A stretch of DNA of 64,000 nt from Pleurotus ostreatus/Saccharomyces cerevisiae fusant (lineage: Eukaryota; Opisthokonta): assembly GCA_024196135.1 (NCBI GenBank), contig JAMQCK010000008.1, forward strand, positions 220,758-284,757, written 5' to 3'. Both the position numbers and the translations under genes were made by a program. This document shows, piece after piece, positions 12,747 to 22,335 of this stretch. Under the pieces are notes generated by a model that saw nothing but the letters and a program-made list of their open reading frames with translations, made no database searches and was not told where the DNA came from. Every line of letters starts with the position of its first letter. Positions within the stretch are counted from its first letter, which is position 1.

Positions 12747-15700
12747 TCACATGACGGTGCAACCCCAACCGCTATTTCTTCTCTGCGCTTCCTCCCGTTG
12801 GCGTTGTTCATTCTCGAGTCTGCGAGCCTCCACCTGCCACTGTCTATTTGGATACACCTCCCTCGGATACTGCGCCGCCTCCGTCTGCTGAGCCTGTCTG
12901 TTTATCTCCTCTGTTCTCCTTCGCTGCGCCTCCCGCCTCTGCGCGATGTCCCTGAGGATACGGTGCTGCTCCATGATATCGACAGCGTCATACTCGAATT
13001 CCCGAGGACGTGGCGGCGGCGGATGCTGCGGTGGCGGTAGCCTATGAGGCACCTGCGCTGGTGGTGCCTGCTGAGGCGCCTGCGCGGGACGCACATCTTC
13101 GTATATCCCACCGTGTGCTTGCGTCATATGATCATAGATCTCGTCGCGAGGGAACACTTGAGTGCATCTCCAGCAGAAGTGTGCACCGCAGCGACATGAG
13201 ATGTGGTTGCAGCCTTCCGTCTTTTCTACGAGCACTTGGCAAGTTGGGCAACGCTTGAAGTTCTGCTCGGCGATGAGCGCATCGTTCAATCGCTCGTCGT
13301 GCTTTCGCTGGACGTCGCGCGCATTCTCCTCGCATGTCCTACCGACGTGTGCCCCTTCGTTGCAGCCCGTGCAGACGGTCGCGAAGCACGACGGACAGGA
13401 CAAGAACTGCTGGTCACCGCTGGTAACATACACCTGCTCGCACGCAGCAGTCCGGCAGTACTTCAGTTTGTCCGGGTTCCTCTCAATGTGCGCCGTGAAC
13501 GCAGCGTCGAAGAGCTTCGTCACCGCATCCTCGGTGAGGAACTTGCGTATCGTCGGGATGGGAATTGGCACCGCGCAGGTCGCATCCTCCCCGATGCATA
13601 GGAGAGGGAAGGTCTTGTTCTCCGTCGCGCTCGACAGCAGATGCTTGGCGCAGGCCGTGCAGTAGATGTGGCCGCACCCTAGACGGAACGGAGCGGACGG
13701 CTCCATGTAGCAGACTGGACACGTCGCATCCACAGCCGCGGAGGGGCGATACGTCGCGGACTCCGTGATATGGCGCTCTACCGCGCGTCGCGCTGCCTCA
13801 CCGCCGCGGACGACGACATTGCACCGCGCGCGGGGGCCGTCGAGCTTCGCGTTCTCCTCGCCGAGCTCCTCCTTGAGGGCGGGAATGCCCTGGCGCAGGA
13901 AGTACGCCACAACCGCTGGCTTGATTGGAATCGAAATTTCTAGCGCTGCCAGCCGGTCCTCCTCCTGCTGGATCTGCTCGCGGGCTGCAAGAATCGCAGC
14001 CGGCTCGCCAAACGCCTTGAGCGTATGCGTGCGCGCATCGCGCAGGATAAACGTCCCCGTGCGCTCCGCCACGCCATCTAGGTACCGTTCGGTGAGGCCC
14101 GCGACCCATACCGCAAGGATCGGCCCTCGCGCAAGGTCCTCTGCGCGAACCTTAAGCTGCCCCACAGCCTCCTTCTCCTTCCCCGATATCTGGATGAAGA
14201 CATGGGGCCGACCGGGGTGTCGCGGGGCGTCGATCCGCAAGGACGCGGCCGCCCCGCTGCCAGCGAGTTCGTCCCATTGGCGCTTCTGGACGTTGTATTG
14301 CCGGACCGGGATGGAGAGTTTGTACTGCACAGGCTCGTCCAGACGGGTATACAGCGGCCAGTTGCCGTTCCAGGTGAACCTCCTCTGGCCTTCGAGGCTG
14401 ACGCGTACGCGCTCTGCTACACCACCATCGTCGAAAGCCACGCGCGCCTGGATCATCTTCTCGTTGGGACGCGTGGTGTTTGTAATCTGCGCCGCCGGTG
14501 CGTACAGCCTAATGTGGTGGCCCAGCTGAACAATTGCGTCGTCGACGTTGTAGTCTTTTGCCAACTGTCTCAGTATATCGGTGGCGTCAGTGAAGCGGGA
14601 GACGTCGTCAGTCGAGACAGAGAGAGGCAGACCATCCACAATGATCGAGGTTGAGGGCAAACCCATATTAAAAGGACCCGCATTCCGAGGCCTTCGAACG
14701 AAAACATTGACCCGCCGTCCAGATAGTATACGGCCATTCAGCTCGTGGGCCTTGGATTCAGCCAAGTCCGACGAAAGGTACGTAGCCATGTAGCTGACCG
14801 ACGGCGCTCTCCACCATATGGCGAGCACGTAAGTCGAGCTCCCGGTCACGCCGCCGCCATCGACCAGGGTCGCGCTAAGGCGATTGCCATCCATCTCGGC
14901 GTCATCGATTGCCTCCACCAGACGCTCGGCCTCATCCCGCTTGACGAGGACCTCGCCTTCGCGCTTGTATCGATTATGCGAAACGACGCGGAAGTCTCCC
15001 GCAGATACGTCCTGTCCTAGGATCAGGAGCGAGAGGGTGTCGAGCGTCGCGTTTGCCGGAAGACCGGTGATTCGGACGATAGACGTGTGGAAGCCGGTTA
15101 CAAGAGAGTGGATGGTGGCACCGGCACTGAAGGTGACAATGGAGCCGCCGATTAGCCTCGTGAAGGTATGGTCGGCTTCCTCTCGAACGATGCGTGCAAG
15201 GCGGGCTTCGTTTTCTGCTTCCTTTGCTGCGGCTCGTTGCGCACGAGCCTGTTGATTCGCTTGACCGGACGAACTAGAGGAAGCAACTGGCGGCGTAGAT
15301 TCTTCAAAAATAGGAGGTACCTGAGGTGCGGGCGAGCCAGGGGGAAGCTGCGCGTACGATAGCGTAAGTCGCCAGATATACAACCGAGCATTGCGATTGC
15401 GCACCTCCGTATCATGGCTGAATCGGCAGTTATCGCCTCGATTGCACTTTCCTTTGCTGTAGTAGGAACACTTCTGCACGCCATTGCGAAGCCCTTCAGT
15501 TTCCGATCGCAAGGTTCCTAAGAACATATCAGCATATGCGGATATTACTACCGTGGATCACACTGACCGTTAGCGGGAGGACGTCCTCTGCCACGGCCTC
15601 GAGACGCGCCACGTCTCTGTTGCTTGTTCGACCACTGAGAGGTCGATTAACCAATGCTTATCATACGAAGTAGCTGGGACGAATAAACGTGTGCTCACCG

Positions 15701-15827
15701 CATCTTGTACCGTCGGCCTACCGACATTGGCATCGTGACTAAACTGACAATTCTCCCGTCTGCAGTTCCCAGCTTGATAGAACCGACACGTTGGCCGACT
15801 CCTCGATTGTTGTCTGTTGACTTGCAT
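12747..15827 (-). CDS. CCCH zinc-finger / RBR-type E3 ubiquitin ligase, paralogue 1 (CaaX ending)
   Basis: Predicted RING-between-RING ubiquitin ligase with N-terminal RNA-binding-type zinc fingers. The start at 15827 (MQVNRQQ) matches the first residues of the other copies. Finger 1 (CRFYQAGNCRRENCQFSH) and finger 2 (CSYYSKGKCNRGDNCRFSH) are both intact and lie on separate small exons. Then come the shared module with SIVTF.AGA..HSLV (about 15150), an RRM-like repeat region, and a possible KH-like stretch (ISGKEKEAVGQLKVRAEDL). RING1 (CPVCYMEPSAPFRLGCGH...) starts near 13718, the IBR near 13455, and RING2 near 13255 with catalytic-type Cys in KTEGCNH. A C2H2-like tail (CWRC...HMTQAH), a Pro-rich linker and a Gln/Arg-rich helix follow. 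The last four residues are CTVM, a CaaX-type prenylation signal. It is in tandem with paralogue 2. The ligase assignment is firm; targets are unknown. Confidence 0.88.
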
Positions 15828-15936
15828 CCCCTGTCGTTGTGATGGTGGCGAGGAAGAAAAACCGTCATTCGCTATTAAGCGCCCGCCCTTCTTAAGCCCG
15901 CAGGCCAAGGCGTGGGGACCTGGCCAACATTAGCGG

Positions 15937-15950
15937 TACTAGGATGACGT
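15937..15950 (-). promoter_or_regulatory. Conserved ACGTCATCCTAGTA element upstream of RBR paralogue 1
   Basis: On the minus strand this reads ACGTCATCCTAGTA, about 110 bp before the ATG at 15827. The identical 14-mer occurs at similar distance before the other two full-length paralogues. The ACGTCAT core resembles a CREB/ATF half-site; the binding factor is unknown. Confidence 0.6.
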
Positions 15951-16930
15951 TTGGTCGCCGTTTCGTGCCCAGTGAGGCCGAAGGAGTCCCGGGCTTCGAT
16001 GTCTCATGACACAAGAATTGAGCACTTCTGGTGCACAATAGTACGATAACAGTATAGCTGAGGACATCAAGATGCATGAGTTCGATTGATGCGACAAACC
16101 TGATTAACGAGCTTTACCTTTACCAGCGCAATTTTGAGTGGCGCACAGGTTGCCCATCGTGACTCGATGCCCAGAATTTCTTCGTACACCTTCTTGTCGG
16201 ACACAAGCGGTAATCAAAGACAATCTTGAGGAAGATAGCCATCTCCCGAAAAACCTAGTACATATTCCGATCCAGGGACAGGCCGCAGTATTCATTGGCT
16301 TCCCTCCGCCCTTGATTGAAGGGAAGGTTATGACTCTGACAAGTGATGCGCCATCAAATAAAGTGTCGTCTGGATGAAAGGATAGCGGCGAAGGAATTTC
16401 ACAAACGGATGAAGACAAGGTGGGAAGTAATGACACGGCGATTGCCGAACCACCAAAGGTGCGACGCCCACAGCCCCAAATATACACAAGCAAGCTGATA
16501 GCGATCTACTTGTTCGTCAGTCTAGTTGCAAAAGCATGAAATATTGTCAGTAACGACGCATATTCCTCCGTCGCGCTTTGACTACCCGCCTCATCAGCCA
16601 AGCTGGTTCCTAGAAATGATTACTCGGAGAATGAATGTACTACGAATGGGCCCGAATAGTTCGGACTCGAAAGGGTACACATATACATCGATGTCACATA
16701 ATATTGCACTCCAAGATATGGCGCTTTCTCCTCCAAATTCCCTTCCGCTTGCGTGTATATGGCTCCGTCGTGAAATCATACATCGCCGGTATCCGTCGCA
16801 CTCGTTGCAACATTACAAGATTTGGATATGGAGCAGTGGGGGTAGGCGTGCGTCGTCTAGTATCTTCAACCTCATGAGATTCATCGGACTCGTTGAGCTC
16901 ATCAGCGTCCTCAGCCTGTATCCCTCTTCG
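15951..16930. other. Intergenic region between RBR paralogues 1 and 2
   Basis: About 1 kb with the upstream flank of paralogue 1 and the 3' flank of paralogue 2. The part next to 15950 is weakly similar to the upstream flank of paralogue 2 (about 20008-20080). Short open frames on both strands (for example 16104-16493) have no recognisable motif, and I support no gene here. Confidence 0.4.
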
Positions 16931-19862
16931 TCAAACTTCCCCAAGAATATTGTACCGCTCCAGAGCATGGACCTCGTCGTCCTGCAAGGGCTCGGCGTAT
17001 GGCGTTGGCGCTCGATCGTAGTCGTCAAATTGCGGAGGAGGAAAATACGGATTGTATGCTTCAAGTCTTCGCCTCATTTCGAAGTACGCTCTTGGTCGAT
17101 GGATTGGAGGTGCTACGTCCGGCCGGATATCCTCGCCTATACCGTATCCTCCGTGGGCCTCCGTCATATGCTCGTAGATCTCGTCGCGTGGGAAGACCTG
17201 AGCGCACCTCCAGCAGAAATGGACACCACAGCGACATTCGATGTGATTGCAGCCTTCGGTCTTCTCGACGATGACCTGGCAGCTCGGACAGCGCTTGTAG
17301 TTCTGCTCAGAGATGAACGCATCGTTGAGTTCGTCGTGCTTCCTCCGGATGTCCCGAGTGACCTCTTCGCATGTCCTGCCCTCATGCTGGACTTCCCCGC
17401 AACCAGTGCAGATGGCAGCGAAGCATGAGGGGCAGGTTAATACACGCCGTACACCACTAGTACTGTGAACCTGCCCGCACGCTGCAGTGCGACAATACTT
17501 GAGCTGGTCCGGGTGCCGTTCGACATGCGCTGCGAAGGCCGCCGCAAAGAGCTTCGCCATCGCGTCCTCGGCCAGGAATCTCCGGATCGTTGGAATGGGT
17601 ACGGGAACCCCACAGGTGACATCGTCCCCTATGCAAAGGAGCGGGAAGGTCTTGTTCTCCGTCGCGCTAGAGAGCAAGTGCTTCGCGCAGGTTGTACAAT
17701 AGACGTGGCCGCACCCCAGACGGAATGGCGCGCAGGCCTCCGTGTAGCAGACTGGACATATGGTATTCGCAGCCACAGGGAGGCGGTAGGTCGCAGCTTC
17801 GGTCATATGCCGCTCGACGGCGCACCGAGCGACTTCGCCGCCACGAACGACTACGCTGCACCGCTCCCGAGGCCCAGCCAGTCTCGCATGATGCTGCCCA
17901 AGCTCCTCCTTGAGCGCCGTAATGCCTTGACGTTGGAAATACGACACAAGCGCCGGCTCGATCGGGAACACTGTCTCCAGCCGTGCCAGACGGCTCTCCT
18001 CTCCCCTGATCTCCTCGCGCGCTCGAAGGATCGCAGCCGGTTCGCAAGACACCTTTAGCGAGCGGGTTTGCGCGTCCGGCAAGATGTACATCCCTGTGCT
18101 CTCTGCAACGGCGTCCAAGAATTGCTCGGTGAGACCCGCTGGCCATGCTCCTAGATCCACCCCTCGCGCAAGGTCCTCGGCGCGCACCTTGAGTCGGCCC
18201 ACCGCCTCCTTCTCCTCACCGCGTATTCGTATGGAGATATTTCGCCGGTCTTCATGATGCCGGATTTCCATCTTCAGCGACGCCATCGCTCCGCCACTGG
18301 CGAGTTCACCCCACTGGCGCTTCTGGGCCTCGTATTGCCGGGCCGGGATGGTTAGCTTGTACTGCACGGGGGCGTCGAGGCGCGTGTGCACCCGCCATCT
18401 CCCATTCCACGGGAAGCTCCTTTGACCGTCAAGGCTGGAGCGTAGACGCCCAGCTGCTGCGCCATCGTCGATGGTAATTCGGACCATGACCATGTCTTCC
18501 TTGGATCCCGGACGCGTGACGTGTTCGATTCGCGCGCCCGGGGCGTGCTTACGGACGTGGTCTTCCAGGAAGGATATCGACTGGTCGATATCGTAGTCCC
18601 CGAACGGCTGCCTGACCACGTCGTCGGTGCCCGCGAAGCGAGAGACCTCACCGTCCGTGACGGAAACGGGAAGTCCATTCACGATGACTGCCGTCGAGGG
18701 CAGAACATCAAGGTTCGCATTTCGTACGTTCTGAACGATAGCTTGGACTCGCCTATCGCGCATGGGCCGGCCATTCAGTGCGCGGGCTCGAGATTCTGCG
18801 GAGGCGGTCGAGCGGTACGTGGCGACGTAGCTCACGGACGGCGCCCTCCACCAGATAGATAGCACGTAGCTTGGATTACAGGTCACTCCGCCTGCGTCGA
18901 CCACGCTCGCGCGCAACCGACTGCCGTCCATGTCCGCGCCATTGAGCGCTGCGACCAGCTTCTTGGCGTACCTGCATTCGACGAGGACCTCGCATACGTT
19001 GTTGTAGGTGTCGTGCGAAGACACCCAGAAGCTTTCCGGAGGGATGCCACGGCGGTCGATCAGAAGCGAGACGGACTCGGGCGTCGACCTAGTTGGAAGA
19101 CCGGTAATCTTGACGGTTGAGATGTGGGATCCGGCGACAAGATACTGGATCGCGGCGCCAGCGCCGAAGGTGACGATACATCCACTGATCGATTTCTTGA
19201 ACGTATGCGCAGCGTCGTCCTGGACGATACGTGCAAGGCGGACCTCGCGCTCCGCGTCTCCGGCTGCACCCCGTTCTTCGTGACTGGGACGCCGCTCTGA
19301 CGAGCCCGACGAGGACTCAAGAGCAGGCGCGCATGTCTGTTCGATGATGACGGGTAATTGAGTCCGAGATGAGCTCACAGGAAGCTATACGTGGGAAGTA
19401 ATGAGTTACTGCACACGATCAACAACGCGTCGACGCACCTCCGAATAGTGGTGGAAGCGGCAGTTTTCGCCTTGGATACAATTCCGTTTGCTGTGATACA
19501 GGTATACACTCGCGCCAATATTACGGTCTTCGCTACTGGAGCGGAGGTCAGCTGGTAATGGTTTAGCATCTTCGAATATGTGGCACGGGATCAAACCGAC
19601 CACTATGGGGAGGGCGGCCTGCCCTTGCATTTTGAGGTATACCTTGTCTTCGCTGGTCGCTCAGCTTCCTGATACTCTTAAAAAGACCGTATGTAAGAAA
19701 CAAAGTTTTCAAGAGGAACAGGCGTTTGCTCACCGAGCTTGACGCCGCCCCACTGATGTTTCCAACTGAATAGAACTGGCCGCCTCCTCTTGTACTGTCC
19801 CCGACCTGAACAGAGTGTGAGAGCGGGGGTGCCCTCGATTGCTGCTGGTTGCTCTGCATCAT
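16931..19862 (-). CDS. CCCH-derived / RBR-type E3 ubiquitin ligase, paralogue 2 (degenerate zinc fingers)
   Basis: Tandem paralogue of the gene ending at 12747. RING1 (CPVCYTEACAPFRLGCGH, near 17760), IBR (CRTAACGQVHSTSG..., near 17495) and RING2 with the catalytic-type Cys (KTEGCNHIECRCGVHFCWRC, near 17300-17205) are complete. The N-terminal fingers are broken. In the first exon (from 19862 or 19859, MQSNQQQ) all four zinc ligands of finger 1 are replaced (PLSHSVQVGDSTRGGGQFYS). In finger 2 (about 19510-19450) the first Cys is Tyr while the other three ligands remain. The protein ends ERYNILGEV and lacks the CaaX ending of paralogues 1 and 3. The long catalytic exon has no stop, so the gene is probably expressed but diverging. 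Small 5' exon edges are approximate. Confidence 0.82.
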
Positions 19863-20239
19863 GGATGAGAAGAGGGGAGTGGCTGGAGGGCGCGAGCAGG
19901 AAGCAAGGTGGTCACTGGTCAGTCGGCCAATATGAAGCGCCCTCCCTCTTTAGTGCCGACAGCACGAGCTTTCAGCCAGGCAGGGCTGTGCAGTACTAGG
20001 ATGACGTCTAGCCCGCGTTCTGTCCTCTGCAAGGCCAGAAAAGTCCTGGCCGTTGCATTCCCATGGCAAAAGTGATTCGATTGGATCACGGGGTATTCAA
20101 GGTGGAGGTCGCTGCAAAAGTCAAACCATGAGTCCGGGCGAAGCGGCAAGTCGGATCGATCAACTCACCCTTTCTAGGGCCGCTCGACTGCGGCAGGGAG
20201 GCAAGCAGAGCAGGAAAAAAGTCACGTACGCTTCTTTAT
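19863..20239. other. Upstream flank of RBR paralogue 2 and 3' flank of tRNA-Asn
   Basis: This 377-bp spacer carries the promoter region of paralogue 2, including the conserved element at 19994-20007. A stretch at about 20045-20080 (minus strand CCATGGGAATGCAACGGCCAGGA) is similar to the upstream region of paralogue 3 near 52298-52320. No gene was recognised. Confidence 0.4.
19994..20007 (-). promoter_or_regulatory. Conserved ACGTCATCCTAGTA element upstream of RBR paralogue 2
   Basis: Same 14-mer as upstream of paralogues 1 and 3, about 130-145 bp before the ATG and in the same orientation relative to the gene. Here the preceding bases make a GACGTCAT site. Confidence 0.6.
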
Positions 20240-20333
20240 CTGCCCCGGTGAGGCTCGAACTCACGATCTTGTGATTGCAGACTCGAAGCTGTAAGTAACA
20301 GTCACACGCCTTAACCAGCTGGGCCACGGGGCA
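20240..20333 (-). tRNA. tRNA-Asn (anticodon GUU) with a 20-nt intron
   Basis: The minus strand folds as a tRNA. The acceptor stem is UGCCCCG/CGGGGCA with discriminator G. The D arm is GCCCAGCUGGUUAAGGC and the anticodon stem UGUGA/UCACA. The anticodon loop is CUGUUA plus A after removal of an intron at 20276-20295, and the T arm is GUGAG-UUCGAGC-CUCAC. The intron sits one base 3' of the anticodon, the canonical eukaryotic position. The D-arm, anticodon-arm and T-arm sequence closely resembles yeast tRNA-Asn. Anticodon GUU reads AAC and AAU codons. Confidence 0.92.
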
Positions 20334-20587
20334 CGTGCCGAACAGCACTCTTGCGGAGGGAGCGGAGAGGTACCTACCCTCGTCACGTTCAGCCAGGGGC
20401 GGGGGGCGCTTTCATGAGGATGAATAGAATGGACGACGTTGAAGCAGTTGGTTGCAGCAATGGTGTACAATGAACATTCGACCAGGAAAGGTGATTTACG
20501 TCTCCAGCTTGCCGACGCTGTGCGCGACGAAGTGGAAGGTGTTCAAAGATGATATATCTGTTACAGGAAGTCTTAGCATTTGGTTCG

Positions 20588-21746
20588 TCAAGCGTAGATT
20601 TCGAGGTGCGTACCCGTCTTCGCGGTGGTCGCTGTAACAGCCTTTGGCTTCACGGGCTTGAAGACCTTGCTGGCCTCATCGTACGCCCATCCACGGGCTT
20701 GCGCAGCTGGTGACCCTGTCATCAAACGAGCGCATTGATGATAGAGCATAACCATACCCGGTACAATCTGCTCCGCTGGCAAGCCCAGGTACGTCTCTAC
20801 CAGGCTGAGCGGAACCTCCGTGTACGCGCGCGACAGCAGTTGGAACGTTCGCTCGCGGAAGGAATCTGAGGGTAGATTGAGTACATATTTGGTCACAACC
20901 AAGCATTAACACTCACCGAGGAATTGTCTGAGCAGCGCATGAAGCACCTGGGTGATCGGCTCCTCGAAGTCGTTCGCGACGTTGACGAGTGTTTCTACCC
21001 GAGAGTACACCTGATCGTACCGCCGCTGCCAGGTAAGCGCAACGAGGCTGTTCAGGCCCTGCACGATCGGCAGTCCGTGCAGTTGCTCGGGGAGACGCGA
21101 GAGCGCGAAGCGTGCGGGGGTCCTGTGCGCGGGTTGTTGCAAGGGAGTCGACAGGGGCGGAGGGATATTCGGAGAAGATAGAGTGGACAGGTGGGAGAGG
21201 ATATTCGAAGGAAGAAGATGAACAGGGGATGAGCGCAGCAACGGGGGGATTCATGATCAGTACACGCGCCACTCGACCAAACGCGTCCTATACGCACAAG
21301 TCGTCCACGATCAGATACGCCAGGACCATCGGCGCGATAACCAGCAGACGCGCCGGCGAGTTGGAGTCACCCTGCGGAAGGCAGATGGTCAGCAAACGGT
21401 TGTCAAGTCATAGATCGCCCTCGGCGCTTACGACAAGGTCTGCGCGCTCCGCGAGCGCGACAACGTCCGCATACTGCCCCTGTGCAACGGTGGCGCTGAT
21501 GCCAGCGAAAGCAGAGCGAAAGACCGTGTCGTCGGGTGCGCGTTCGGGGGCCTTAGACTTGCTCGAGGAGGAGGAAGAGGCAGAGGGGCCTGGGACAGGC
21601 GCCGGCGTGGCGGGAGGCGCAGGGTCGGTGGACATCTCGCTGCTAGCTGCTGCTGCGGCAGCGGCAGCGGCGGCCTCTGCCTTAACCTGGTCCTCAATCT
21701 CGATGGAGCTCGTGGGGGGAGGTGTGGGTGGGGCGCGAACGGACAT
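20588..21746 (-). CDS. CSN8: COP9 signalosome subunit 8 (CSN8/PSMD8/eIF3K family)
   Basis: Predicted smallest PCI-type subunit of the COP9 signalosome, which removes Nedd8 from cullin-RING ligases. The ATG at 21746 starts MSVRAPPTPPPTSS, followed by a low-complexity Ala and Ser/Pro stretch of about 60 residues. The conserved core is split over several exons: TVAQGQYADVVALAERADLV, PARLLVIAPMVLAYLIVDDL, and FALSRLPEQLHGLPIVQGLNSLVALTWQRRYDQVYSRV. The block RERTFQLLSRAYTEVPLSLVETYLGL is the typical CSN8 winged-helix segment. The C-terminus ends GTHLEIYA with stop at 20588. PSMD8 and eIF3K share the fold, but length and the TWQRRYDQVY region favour CSN8. The N-terminal Ala tract is extra compared with animal CSN8. 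Confidence 0.8.
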
Positions 21747-21989
21747 GATGGTGGGAGACAAAGGGTGCTGATCACGACTTCACTTCAATGGAATAACGTT
21801 CACACCCACCGGGCCAGTAAAACAGGATTCTGTAGGGATACGCTATAGTATGCTACATTTACTAGACTGACATTTCTCCTGAGCAGACATCCACTCGTAA
21901 TGATGGGCCCCCCTCCTCGTCTTCCTCGGGTCCTCTCCCTTCACCCTCACCTATCATGATACCCCTGTGCACTAAAATGGTCCATATGC

Positions 21990-22125
21990 GCCTCCTGAAA
22001 CTTGCGTCGACCGCTCCGTAGATATACAACCCTAGCTCAGCGAAGCCTAGAGTCATCAGGGCACCCATATTGCCTGCGCTGACGATGCCGATGCGAGAGA
22101 ATTGACTGCTTGTTATGGTCTTCAT
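21990..22125 (-). pseudogene. Relic of a 6-phosphogluconate-dehydrogenase-like gene (N-terminal piece)
   Basis: From ATG at 22125 the frame reads MKTITSSQFSRIGIVSAGNMG followed by ALMTLGFAELGL. This is the dinucleotide-binding start of a 6-phosphogluconate-dehydrogenase-like protein with the glycine-rich turn. Similarity fades after about 35 residues, and the frame then runs through an unrelated low-complexity acidic stretch to 21862. Only about 360 bp separate it from the CSN8 start, too little for the rest of the enzyme. It is best read as a decayed fragment; a short expressed peptide cannot be excluded. Confidence 0.55.
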
Positions 22126-22335
22126 GATTACTTCAGCTCGGCGCGCCTTCAAGCGGCGATGGTCGTGGTAGATTGCAAGCGCAAGATAGAGCAGCAGGCA
22201 TATCGAAGTGTAGGATATGTTCTCTTCTCGAGGTCACTGTTGACATTGACGTTGGCGATTCAGGACAAGTCGCGCGCGCTGCCGAAGCGCCGGTGAGCAA
22301 TATGTGGCGTCGCTGTGCTCATTGTTCTCGCCGTC

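Noticed and set aside
16104..16493. 129-codon minus-strand frame between RBR paralogues 1 and 2
   Set aside because: It lacks recognisable domains and plausible exon partners, and its composition is like the surrounding spacer.
12747..19862. The two tandem RBR genes considered as one bicistronic or fused gene
   Set aside because: Each has its own ATG with matching N-terminal residues, its own upstream 14-bp element and its own stop, separated by about 1 kb.
16931..19862. Paralogue 2 considered as a plain pseudogene
   Set aside because: The 815-codon main frame has no stop and all RBR zinc ligands and the catalytic-type Cys are kept; only the N-terminal fingers and the CaaX end are lost.
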